Source: Silene noctiflora (taxonomy: Eukaryota; Streptophyta; Magnoliopsida; Caryophyllales; Caryophyllaceae). From it: 23,864 bases of DNA. The notes beneath the pieces were generated by a model. That model was not told the DNA's origin. It saw nothing but the letters and a program-made list of their open reading frames with translations, and ran no database searches. Location: contig VHZZ01002544.1 of NCBI GenBank assembly GCA_009801015.1, positions 78,079 through 101,942 on the forward strand, given 5' to 3'. The translations under genes were made by a program, and so were the position numbers. Below are positions 1 through 9,289 of the stretch, piece by piece (the first letter of the stretch is position 1; the number at the start of each line of letters is the position of its first letter).

Positions 1-365
1 TGCGTGGGTTATTGTGGGAAGCAAAGGGTTTTCTGTGAAAATTATGGGAAGGGGGAAACTGAATGGTCGGTTTTCTATTACGCGTGTAGAGGATGGAGTC
101 TTGTGACATCGGTTATAAAACGATGTAATGTAAATACCACTTAAATAAATTAACATCGGTTTAAGAAAACCGATGTAATGTAAATAAATTAACATCGGTT
201 TTTAAATAACCGATGCTAATAACTGATGTAAATAACTGAAATTAAATAAATGACATCATTTTTTTTCTATAACCGATATTAACAGCTTTATTATTATAGA
301 TTACATCGTTTATATTAAGAAGTGATGTAAGTAGGGCGATGTCAATAGCACTTTTTCTACTAGTG
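1..365. mobile_element. CACTA (En/Spm-like) transposon, right terminal part
   Basis: The right boundary reads, on the minus strand, CACTAGTAGAAAAAGTGC, the diagnostic CACTA terminus, ending at 365. The 3 bases after it (TAA, 366-368) would be the target-site duplication. Inside the end, from about 100 to 320, many short motifs of the type ACATCGGTTT and AAACCGATGT occur in both orientations. This is the subterminal repeat pattern that CACTA transposases are known to bind. The left end and any transposase lie outside the window. No coding sequence is seen in this part, so it could be the edge of either an autonomous or a deleted element. Bases 1-100 are assigned to the element only by inference. 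Confidence 0.8.
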
Positions 366-540
366 TAAGGGCTACGTAAATAATATGAAGAAAAATAGCT
401 AATTGAAATATTCGTTTGCTCTCCGCAAACATCGTTTTTTCCTCCAAATTCATTTTATACAACTCCACTTAATCTTCAACATTCATCTTTTATCCTTCTT
501 CCCCACTTCATCCTCAACATTCATCATTTATTATATTTAA

Positions 541-660
541 GGGGTATAAGTGAGAATAACTATAAATTTGAAGGGTACAAGTGGACTCTCCTAAGAAACA
601 AGGGTACAAGTGGAATTAGCTCATATTAGAGGGGTACAAGCGGAAATTTCCTTAAACTAA
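541..660. repeat. Short tandem repeat, about 30-bp unit, four copies
   Basis: Four degenerate units each begin with GGGTAYAAGYG, at about 542, 573, 602 and 632, giving a period close to 30 bp. The unit cores are conserved while the remainder of each unit has diverged. No coding potential is seen. The pattern fits an old minisatellite. Confidence 0.6.
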
Positions 661-676
661 ATGAGACTCTAGCTGA

Positions 677-840
677 TAGGGGTGAGCAAGATTAAGTCCA
701 AACCGAAAAAATGTACCGAACTAGACCATTCGTCTAGACCGAACCCGGACCTAATTTATTTAGGTCCTGTCTCCTATTTTCGATTTTCGATCTAGTTCAA
801 TTTGGTCTAATCTTGGACCGATGCGAAGTGCTAACCCCTA
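677..840. mobile_element. Small hAT-like MITE with TAGGGGTG termini
   Basis: The left end TAGGGGTGAGCA and the right end TGCTAACCCCTA are imperfect inverted repeats about 164 bp apart. The inside is rich in short motifs such as GGACCGA, TTGGTC and TCTAGACC, as in the related elements at 16334-16790 and 19861-20388. No clean 8-bp target duplication was found here, so the family call rests on the termini and on the relatives in the same window. Confidence 0.5.
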
Positions 841-2344
841 CTATCCAGACTCTAGTCTCTATACAACAGAGGCCTGATACCCAAATTTTATGTGGCCACC
901 ACCAATAATTGAGGGAACGGGTGTAGGCTTTGCCTCATGAGACTAAAAGATAAGAAGCTACAACGTTGGGATCAAATTATTCCTCCATAAACCAAGGGGC
1001 TCTTTAAAAACCACTTTCAATTAGATGCACAAAAAAAAAAAAAAAAATTAGATGCACAAATCTGACAGTGACTTGTTTGCGACACTTTCAGCTTTCGCCA
1101 AGATTGACGGTCAAGCCATCGATCACGAATCACGATACTAATTTAATTCTCAATAAAAGGACAAACATATCTCATGAACTTAAATGAGATACGCTTATGA
1201 AGTACTACACACAACACTTAATTGTTTGGTGCAGAATTGTTTTTCGACACCCATACTTCGACAAATTAATATAGCGAAGATAACATCTTGTCCCTTCGTA
1301 CCGGCGTATCATACTACAAAGAGTTGATTACTGGACAAAGTTGAAAAGACAGATATAACAAAAGCTCAAAAGGTCAGAATAAGTATGTGCGATTTTTATA
1401 GGAATTGCGCTCAGCAAAACAAAGGAGTATAGAGTATAAACACTCCAATACAGGAAGACAACCCTCCCATTAAGGTAGAGGAACTGAGGAAGTACTAAAT
1501 GACAGTTTTGAAGTGTCCATAGCTGCATCCGTATAACAAGAAAAACACGAGAGCAAACCACCACCTCCACAGTCCTACTGTAAATTAAAAGGAGTCGAAA
1601 ACAAGTTATGCCCGAGGCAAACAAGCCAGTAAGAATTTTTCAGATGTCAAAAGTAATCTATTTTATAACTAGCATTCTCAGCTAATACACATTAAAACAG
1701 TTTCACATAAGGAGAATGAATATCCATGAGAGCAACAGAAGACAAGCACAAGACTCCAGCTTCAACTCGTGTTGATGGACGCCGAAACCAGCAGACTCCA
1801 TTTTTACAGAACAATCTGACACGAAAACAATACCCATATCAAATTTACGTGCATAATCCAAGTGTGACAAAATATACAGCAGAGCACATTTTCTAACAAG
1901 AAGGTGCATTTTCATGCTCCATAATTAGGATATATGAACAATGCCAACGCGGCTATGAAATCACAGCAGAAATCCCAAGAACATACCTTCTACTTGAAAA
2001 AAGCACCCCAGATCACAGATTAGCTCAGGGCCTCAGGCTGCAGCTGCATAGTTAGCAACTTAGCATCCATCTTAGTACACATGCAAGCACGCATTAGACA
2101 AAATGAAAAGAACTTTGCAATTATGAGTTGTACAGAGTATATCTTTTCCTGATAACGCCTTTTATCACGAGTCATGACTGCTACATGTATCAGCTAACAG
2201 TTAAACCTACAATCAGGTGGAACTTGCCTCGATAAAGCAGGCAAGATTCATGAAACTGTATAAAATAGTTAACATTACTTTAATCTCTCAAAAGCTAGAC
2301 ATTCCCTCATTTTTAAAAGAGGCTGTACCCAAGATCCAATCAAC
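841..2344. other. Intergenic stretch without a supportable gene
   Basis: Only short chance reading frames occur on either strand. None has a recognisable motif, plausible splice context or coding-like composition. A poly-A run lies near 1030-1047. The stretch lies downstream of the minus-strand stress-protein gene, so unspliced 3' sequence of that gene could in principle reach here, but nothing shows it. Confidence 0.5.
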
Positions 2345-2700
2345 TAAGCCATTTTACGTAGAGGGTGTTTTATTAAGTGTTTTGGAATGGAGTTGAATTA
2401 TTCTAGTGTTTGGTTAAGGTACTTTAGAATAGAGTTGTATACTTGATGGATTATAAGTTCATTCCAACCCCTTGGAATCTCATTCCTTACTCTTACCCCA
2501 AGCTTCTAACTCCGTTCCAGTTAAGTGTATAAAACAACGTTGTAATCATGTGGGGTTCTAACTTCTAAAACCATTCCTCTTTGGTATCACGTTCTAATTA
2601 AATTCTCTTTGGCATCACGTTCTAATTCAATCCTCTTAGGTATCATGTTCTAATCCATTCCATTCTACCATCTTGAACCAAAGTTCATTCTATCACTCTA
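2345..2700. repeat. Probable MITE-like inverted repeat with short internal tandem repeat
   Basis: The left side contains GGAATGGAGTTGAAT and TTTGGTTAAGG motifs. The right side, read on the minus strand, contains TTTGGTTCAAGATGG and GAATGGAATGG, giving a loose inverted arrangement. At about 2579-2666 a unit of about 28 bp around GGYATCAYGTTCTAATY is repeated three times. Ends and target duplication could not be fixed, so the element boundaries are approximate. Confidence 0.35.
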
Positions 2701-3180
2701 AAGCCAGATAATTGCGACTTTTTGACTCCATTGGAAATGAAACTGAAGATCCTTAAATCAGATTATATTGAAGAAACAACCAAAAGGCCAAAACTGTGAT
2801 TGAAGGGAATATGCTGAAACCATCATGTAAACAAGGGGGAAAATGCAGCCAAAAAATAGTTGCAAAGCAAAACCTTCGTATTAAAAAGTGTGAGGAGCAC
2901 CGAGGAGAAGGTGAGTGCCTCAAACACGAGGAGCGATGTTTTTGCAAACAAATTTGTATTTCCAAAATAAAATTTTGTGCAACACTACCCTTTACGGATT
3001 TCAAAACGGGATAACATATCACAAGGAAAGGGCAAAAATAAAAGAACAAGAAGAAAAATATGAAAATTGCGTAGTACACTAAGGTGTTTTGGTTAGCGTC
3101 TCACTCAGCCCCGGGCTTGAGCGCACAAGGCACGCTGTTTTAGGCTAAAAACAAAACCCAGTCCTAGCTATAGCTTATAG
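2701..3180. other. Intergenic sequence, no gene seen
   Basis: Reading frames here are short and overlap on both strands without conserved features. A GC-richer patch at about 3090-3145 (around CAGCCCCGGGCTTGAGCGC) looks like a remnant of a dispersed repeat. Its ends are not visible. Confidence 0.4.
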
Positions 3181-3844
3181 CTGTGTTACTCCGACATGGC
3201 GGTCAGGTGGCGTGTCGCGTGTCGGACACGACACGGTGGTCGACACGACACGTGACACGTGTCTGACACAGCCTTGCTGGACACGACACTGACACGGTGG
3301 AGGCGTCGACAAGACGACAACTTACATGGCACTATTCTCTATGAATGAGTTCGTCTCTGATAAACAATGTCGGCAAGTTGATACAGCTTCTTCATCGGTG
3401 TCTCTTGCGACGGCGCTCTGGTGTTTTAATTATTAGGGTTTGCCTTTGATGGATTTTTGTGGGTTTCGAAATCAATGGATTTGGGCTTCTATCAAATAAG
3501 ATTCTTTTTTTATTCAATATGGTGGGGCACCGTATTTCTTATTTTATTCAATAGTAGGGTAATGGCTCACGTGCTTAAAGTGTCTACACTCTACATAGCA
3601 CAAGTATTGTTTTCAACCAAACAACAACTTTTTCTTATTTATTTCTTTTTTGACAAGTTTTTTTTTATTTGACTGTTTCTATTTTATTTTTCTTTATAAA
3701 AAAAATCTGAGGGCTTTTTTTCCGTGTCATGTCGTGTCCATTATGTTGGTCAAGACACACCGTTGACCGTGTCGGGGTGTCCACAAATTTTAGAAATTTT
3801 GTGTTAGACACGCCGACACGTGTCGGCGTGTCTGAGTAACATAG
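3181..3844. mobile_element. hAT-type foldback element with perfect 8-bp target duplication
   Basis: The termini are CTGTGTTACTCCGACA on the left and, on the minus strand, CTATGTTACTCAGACA on the right, matching at 14 of 16 bases. The element is flanked by the perfect 8-bp direct repeat GCTTATAG (3173-3180 and 3845-3852), as expected for the hAT superfamily. Both subterminal regions are packed with CGACACG, GACACGTGTC and GTGTCGG palindromic motifs, while the middle is AT-rich. The 664-bp body encodes no transposase, so it is non-autonomous. Related sequence occurs at about 10125-10400, 11350-11430 and 12800-13604. Confidence 0.8.
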
Positions 3845-3852
3845 GCTTATAG

Positions 3853-4550
3853 TACACTGTAAGGCTCGCATAAATAGGTCACCATTGCAAGCACTAACAA
3901 ATCTACTGTAATTATGCAGACAAAACAGTTATGTATTCACTTCTATTATGGCAACAATAGAGCACTATGCCTCAGAAGTCAAAACTACAACATCACAAGT
4001 ACCGCTCGTGTCTCATGAATCTCACCATACAGTTGCCCTTGAATACTCCGGCAGAAATCTCGTTAGTCCCTACATACCTAGGCGAGACTAGTAATCTTGA
4101 TTGAATACCCTTCTAATGAGATCACTCTAGATTAGAAAATCTATGATGATTCTACCAATAAGAAGGCAAGAAACCCATAAATGAGCAAGAAGAGAAATGA
4201 GAACATATATAACCAATAACAAGCCTTTACATTAACCCAAAAACAAGTGACTAAACAACTTCCTAAGAAGCGTCATCAACTCCAACAAGCTAAAAGACAG
4301 CTCCAAATCCCAAAAGTATACCAGCTATAAAACAAAATCTCCAGCTCAAGGAATATAAAAATGCAACTAGCCTTCTATACAAAGCCATAGAAGAAGCACT
4401 CTAGCCAAGCTAATTAATCGAAACAAGTTTTTGAAGTAATAAGAAAGTGTCTCAGGTCCTTGCAACATCAGTTTGATTAACAAGCTCGAAAGTACAGAGC
4501 TGAATGAGAAAGAAAAGCTCATCATATGCACTAACATAAAAGTTAAAACA
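3853..4550. other. Intergenic / 3' region of the stress-protein gene
   Basis: This stretch lies directly downstream of the clear coding part of the minus-strand universal stress protein gene. It may hold that gene's 3' UTR and possibly a very short last exon. No independent gene is supported. Confidence 0.4.
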
Positions 4551-6916
4551 CTAACCTTTGCGTTCATCAGAGGCATCATGGTACTCCTCTTCCTCCTCTG
4601 GCAAACCTTCTCCGTCAGCTTCAGCCACAGAATGCATAGTATCATCGTCGTTCCCATCCTTCTCATCAGGATAACGAACCACAACAACAGGACAAACACA
4701 ATGGCGAACACAATAGTCACTTACACTTCCCAGCCTACCATTGCTTACTTTCTTTGAAGCACCAAAACCACGGCTTCCCATAATTACAGCATTAAATCCC
4801 AGCCTCTCCACCTCCAAACACAGCCTCTCCTTCATGTCGTGATCTTTAACAATATGAATCTTGTATGGCACCTACAAGAAGAAGGCAGAGTAAATAAAAT
4901 CAGCTCCTAAGGAATTAAGTTTGAAAATAACAGGAAACACGAATTATTAGAAACAAAAATGCCTATTATTTGACACTTTGACCATAGAGTAGTTTCCAAA
5001 AATCTAATCACAAGATCAACAAACAACACTTAATTTAAATAAAACATTCACAAACATAAGAGATGTCAATTCTCCAACTCAATGGAGCTGATTTGCTGAC
5101 TTGTATGATGAGCAATCACGGGTTACTACTACCAGCCAAAGGCATCAAATAACAGTACCTCCGGTGGATTCTGACTTTCTGTGAACTGTGAAAAGAGACG
5201 ATGCCAAGATATGTCCACGTTTAGCTAGCCATATGACTAAAACTTGATAAGAATTCAAACCATAATTCTGCAGAACAAGCAATGATGCTCGAGAAAATGG
5301 CACTTTTTCCAACCACTCTCCATTTTTCACCCACTTGCAGAAGAAAATTATCAACAATCCACTATCTTATACTATTTCCAAACTCATGCCTTGGAAATAT
5401 TAATCTATCCATCTAAAACAAACATAATTTCGGCACTGTAACAACAAACAGAAGCCAGCCCATAATGGTAAATTGGTGACCTTGACAGCCAAATCAGAAA
5501 CATGATACCCAGAATTCACACAGTACCGTAAAGTTTAACAGCAAAAGGCACTAATATTCAAAGATAGAGTCCCTCAGTTTTCTAGTCACAACTTACAAGT
5601 CATTATCACATTTTGAGATACTCCCTTCTCTCAAAATAAATGAGCAATTATTCCAAAACATATCCTCTTAGGAAATGTTAAGTTTCATAATTCTTCTCCC
5701 CTTAATTTTCTATAGATTGAAAGTCAAAGGCTTATCTCGAAACACGAAGAATGACTTGTGATAGTAAACTGAGGGTAAATCAGATAGCTTTCATAGCCTT
5801 GTTGGATTTGCAATTTTAAAACTAAATAAAAACTACCACCTCCAGAAAAAATCTATGGCAGGGTCTAAGGGAGCTGAGATGGTGAATATGTAGTGTCTAA
5901 GAGCCCTTACATAGTTACACCTAAGTCATAGTATCAAATCTTGATTCCAATCACAAAAATGATTACCCCAGCCTAATCTCGCCAAAAGCGGTCAATAACG
6001 CCTTTAATCATGGTAAAATGTGGTCCCACTAAACTCCAAAACCTTTATAACTCGGTTACTTATCAGTTTCGCAGCCGATATTTAAAACTATGCACCTAAC
6101 TAGTAGGCAGTCTGTTATCAAGTAACTTTGCACAATAAACATACCAAAGACACAAACTTTGAAAATCCATAATTTTTCATTTTCAGAAGCTTAGGCAATA
6201 CCGGGTAACAAAATCATACATTTGTTCAAACCCTAATAACTAATCAAAATCCAAATTCACGTACTGGCAACTAATTACCTCATGGAACCACATTTCCCCA
6301 AACCCTAAAAACAAATACTCCCTCCGTCCTTGTTATTCATTGTGAGGGTTATTTTAATAGAAGGTAAACAAATGATTGGGCAGAATGACTAAATCGACAA
6401 ACAGCAATTAGTACACATGATAAGTTACGACGAATAAATAAAGCGTAAATTAAAAAAAAAAAAAACCTGAGCATCAATAAGAGGTTGAGCAAGATCAGCA
6501 GCCTTGGAAGTAGTAAAGGCATCAAAATCATCCTCAAGCTTCTGATGAGACTCCTGCTCATTTCCGGCCTCGGTAGCGGAAACATCAACGCAACCCCAAT
6601 CAGCACCATAAAGCACAGAAGTAGGCCTTACATGGAGAAGCACAACCGCATCACCAGGCCTAATATAATGATCGACAGCCCAATTAACAGCGAAAGCACT
6701 CTCGTCGCTAAGATCAACAGCAATAGCGATCTTTCGAGCGGCGCCGGCGGTGGGTGTGTCGACGGAGAAAGCGCCCGTCGCGGTGGCTGTTGGTGTTGAG
6801 ACAGTGACACGTGGAGTGGATGTGGTGGTGGTTGAGGAAGAGGATGTTGGTGGTTTGGTTCGGATTGGTGGGATTGGGAGTTCTGGGTCTTGCAGTTCTT
6901 GCTGGTTGTTGCTCAT
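4551..6916 (-). CDS. PHOS34: Universal stress protein, PHOS32/PHOS34 type (2 clear exons)
   Basis: This is a nucleotide-binding universal stress protein (UspA fold). Family members PHOS32/PHOS34 are known MAP-kinase substrates in Arabidopsis. Exon 1 (6467-6916, 150 codons) starts at the ATG at 6916. It encodes a Ser/Thr/Pro-rich tail with TP sites (about residues 20-57), then STPTAGAARKIAIAVDLSDE, the first USP strand, and VLLHVRPTSVLYGADWG. A 1.6-kb intron with GT-AG ends and phase 0 follows. Exon 2 (from 4871) continues VPYKIHIVKDHDMKERLC and the ATP-loop region GSRGFGA...GRLGSVSDYC, then HCVCPVVVVRYPDEKDG and an acidic tail ending EEEEEYHDASDERK. The loop is slightly longer than the classic G-2x-G-9x-G(S/T), as I recall for this subfamily. 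The C-terminus is uncertain: a good donor (GTTAGT) lies at 4555, so a tiny further exon may exist; reading on gives a stop at 4551. The length of about 256 residues fits the family. Confidence 0.9.
6318..6390. mobile_element. Stowaway-like MITE remnant in the stress-protein intron
   Basis: The left end follows a TA dinucleotide and reads CTCCCTCCGTCCTTGTTATT. About 50 bp on lies AAGGTAAACAAATGATTGGG, the usual inner part of a right Stowaway terminus. The final bases of the right end have decayed. It sits about 75 bp downstream of the exon 1 donor. A second Stowaway-like left end (CTCCCTTCTCTCAAAATAAA) lies in the same intron at about 5621, without a clear right partner. Confidence 0.5.
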
Positions 6917-7719
6917 TTTGTTTTTAGGGATTTGTCGGAATTGGGGATTTTGGGTTTATTAGTTGAGGAAAAGGGGAAGAGAATTGGATTTTATAAGATG
7001 ATTAGGGTTAGGGAACTGTGCTATATTTGGGGATTTTTTTTTTAATTTTTTTTGTTTTTTTCTTTTTTGGTTGAAATGAGTTGTTGATTGTAGCTGGGGG
7101 TTTGGTAATTGGGAAAGTGTGTGTGGAAGATGAATGGAAATGAGGATGAAGGATAGAGAGATTCCTATGTTGGTGGGGCTGTTGATGCTATGTCAAATGT
7201 ATTCAACAAGGTTTTGTGAATTAGTATGAGACAATCATGAGGTAGCATTCTAACACAATTTGTGAGGTTTTGTGAATTGTAGGAAACAACAAAAATGGGT
7301 TAATGTTGATAGATAATGAGGTGTCGTCGTGTCCATTATTGGTTTCGAGTGAATTAGAGGATAATGAAGTGTGATGTGTTATTATTTTTGTCTGATTTGG
7401 AGAGACAAGTTAATTTTTGGGGTTGTTCAGCGAAAAACTCTATTCTTTGTCGACGGTACATAACAAAAATATTATGACTTGTGATGAATCTAAAGCCTAA
7501 CACAATGGAATTTTAGTATGCTTATTACTTCTTTGATAAACACAATGAAGCGTGAGAATTGATAAATCTTAATCCTTGGTTATGACAAAAGACAAACCTA
7601 ATGTCACGCTAGATTGGAGACTAGAATCCCCCTTTCTACCAAGTAGTCTACTTGTTACTCCTTTTATTAAAAAAAATTAAGCTTATTCTTGCTTAGTGAG
7701 TAATTAACATTAAATTATA
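6917..7719. other. Upstream region of the stress-protein gene
   Basis: This is the 5' flank of the minus-strand universal stress protein gene. A TATA-like box and a telo-box are listed separately. A T-rich tract (minus strand A-rich) lies at about 7031-7070. Nothing else is supported. Confidence 0.4.
6989..7010 (-). promoter_or_regulatory. Candidate TATA box and telo-box for the stress-protein gene
   Basis: On the minus strand, TATAAAA occupies 6989-6995, 73 bp upstream of the ATG at 6916. This would put the transcription start about 30 bp further on, with a short 5' leader. Just upstream lies AACCCTAA (about 7002-7009), a telo-box found in many plant promoters. Position and sequence are suggestive only. 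Confidence 0.4.
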
Positions 7720-7890
7720 ATCTCTCCGTTCCGGTCAATTATTATTCTTAGTTTTGGCACAAAGACCAAGGAACAAAATGAATGTGAAGATCAAATTGCT
7801 CATTAAATGCATTTCTAAAATAGAAAGGATAACAATTAACTGAGATACCCCAAAATTGAATAAGATAACAAATGACTGGGATAGAGAGGA
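7720..7890. mobile_element. Stowaway-like MITE with a partly duplicated right end
   Basis: The left end CTCTCCGTTCCGGTCAATTA is matched by right-end motifs on the minus strand. Two versions of the right end occur in series: AAAGGATAACAATTAACTG at about 7825 and AAGATAACAAATGACTGGG at about 7863, the second running into ATAGAGAGGA. The inner text GGCACAAAGACCAAGGAA is typical of this MITE type. The end duplication suggests a nested or rearranged copy. Confidence 0.55.
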
Positions 7891-8009
7891 ATATCAAACT
7901 AGACTCTCTAATTTGAGCATTGCCTTCCGAGAGTTTTACAAAGGAACAAAGATGGGTAAAGGAGTGATTTTGATTTTAATGCTAGTTGTCATGTCCTTAC
8001 TTTTTGGAA

Positions 8010-8854
8010 GTATGAATAGGGCGTGTGTCACTCGTGCCAAGCCGACAATCTTGGCCCAAGTCAAGCAAACTCTAACGAACAAGTATATCATTTGGAAGAT
8101 TGGTAGGAAATAATACAAGTACAACATTATTGTGCAGAGAAAGGACAAGTATTAAATATGTAAAAGAGATAATGTAAGAGGAATGCTTACACAGATTATA
8201 TTACAAGTATGTCTCTTGAATACTACAAGATTATAAGAATATATGAGAATGTGTAAATCTCTAATTGTATGAATGATTTGATGAATAAACAAAGGCCTAT
8301 GCCTTCCTATATATAGGCCTAGAATATGGCGGTTGAAACAAACGGTAGCGACCTTCGTGCCTCTTGGGAATGGCGGCAATGGTTGGGGAAAGGAACTAAT
8401 TGTTCCCCTTCACTTTGTGGCGCCAAAATGATGCATCCATGGGGGATGTATCTCCTTGTTTCTTTTAGGGAGAATGTAGCATACAAGGGGGATGTATGTT
8501 AATTAAATTCCTTGAATGCAAACTAGGGGCTTGAATGTAGACAAGAGGTGGTAATATCACATCCCTTGGTTTCCTTTGACGCCTCTTCACACAAAGTAAC
8601 ACCTAACTTGCATGGACTAAGGGTGGACTTGGTACTGAGCTACCCCTGTGGACTCCCTCACTCATGAGCTGGCTTCTACTCAACGTGAGCGCATGCACTT
8701 AAGTGAGCTTGTCTTGAGCCAGTGTGGACTATCGTTGAGCTAACCTCGTCTTCGTATGTGCTCGTATACTTCATGTGAGCTGCCTCAGACATACTAATGC
8801 TTGAATATGCGCCATAGACACGCCTCGGAGCTTGAAATAAGGCGAGGCGTGACA
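8010..8854 (-). mobile_element. Possible solo LTR (Copia-like?), degenerate
   Basis: Read on the minus strand, the segment begins TGTCACGCC at 8854. It contains a TATATATA box at about 8309-8318 and then an AT-rich, leader-like stretch of the kind seen in plant LTRs. It ends near 8010-8060 in a GC-richer tract. No internal retrotransposon genes adjoin it and no clear 5-bp target duplication was found, so both the class and the right boundary are uncertain. If it is an LTR, it is an old, isolated one. Confidence 0.3.
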
Positions 8855-9289
8855 TAGTGATAATGCTAAACTTAGTTATATGTATCGTAGTTGTTAGAAT
8901 TTGGATGTAATATGGGCACAGAGAGTTGTAACATTTTGCAATTGCATCATCTTTCGGCGCCGCAAAAAGCAATCATTGATTCTCCTGATATTCTTTCCCT
9001 TCTAATTCTTCATCAAAATGTAGTACAAAGTATTTCCAAAGGTAACGGACTAACGGCTAACAACTGAAGGGAATAAGCTTTTGAATGACTAAAAATGAAT
9101 GTGGTCTTGTATAGTCGAGATGTTACTTCACTCGGTTAGATACATGGAACATACAATGGGTCAAGCCATAAATGTTTCCAATGTTTATATTTTGCTCCAT
9201 TTGGTGTGACTTGCGATACCGAATAATTGGCAGTGTGTCTATATTTAGAGCAAAATTGGCAAACAATCACTAATGTTGACGAATCTCAT
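8855..9289. other. 3' flank of the methyltransferase gene
   Basis: This AT-rich stretch follows the stop codon of the minus-strand methyltransferase gene and probably contains its 3' UTR. No separate gene is supported. Confidence 0.4.

Noticed and set aside
1328-1915. Two minus-strand frames of 98 and 70 codons
   Set aside because: They are Cys/Leu/Phe-rich, typical of chance frames in AT-rich DNA, with no splice partners or motifs.
6485-6962. Frames overlapping stress-protein exon 1 in other frames
   Set aside because: The PHOS32/34-type frame explains the whole segment. The others have no conserved motif.
6917-9289. A hidden SPOROCYTELESS/NOZZLE-like gene between the two recognised genes
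   Set aside because: No basic-loop/EAR-like frame or multi-exon structure could be found on either strand. The stretch is mainly repeats.
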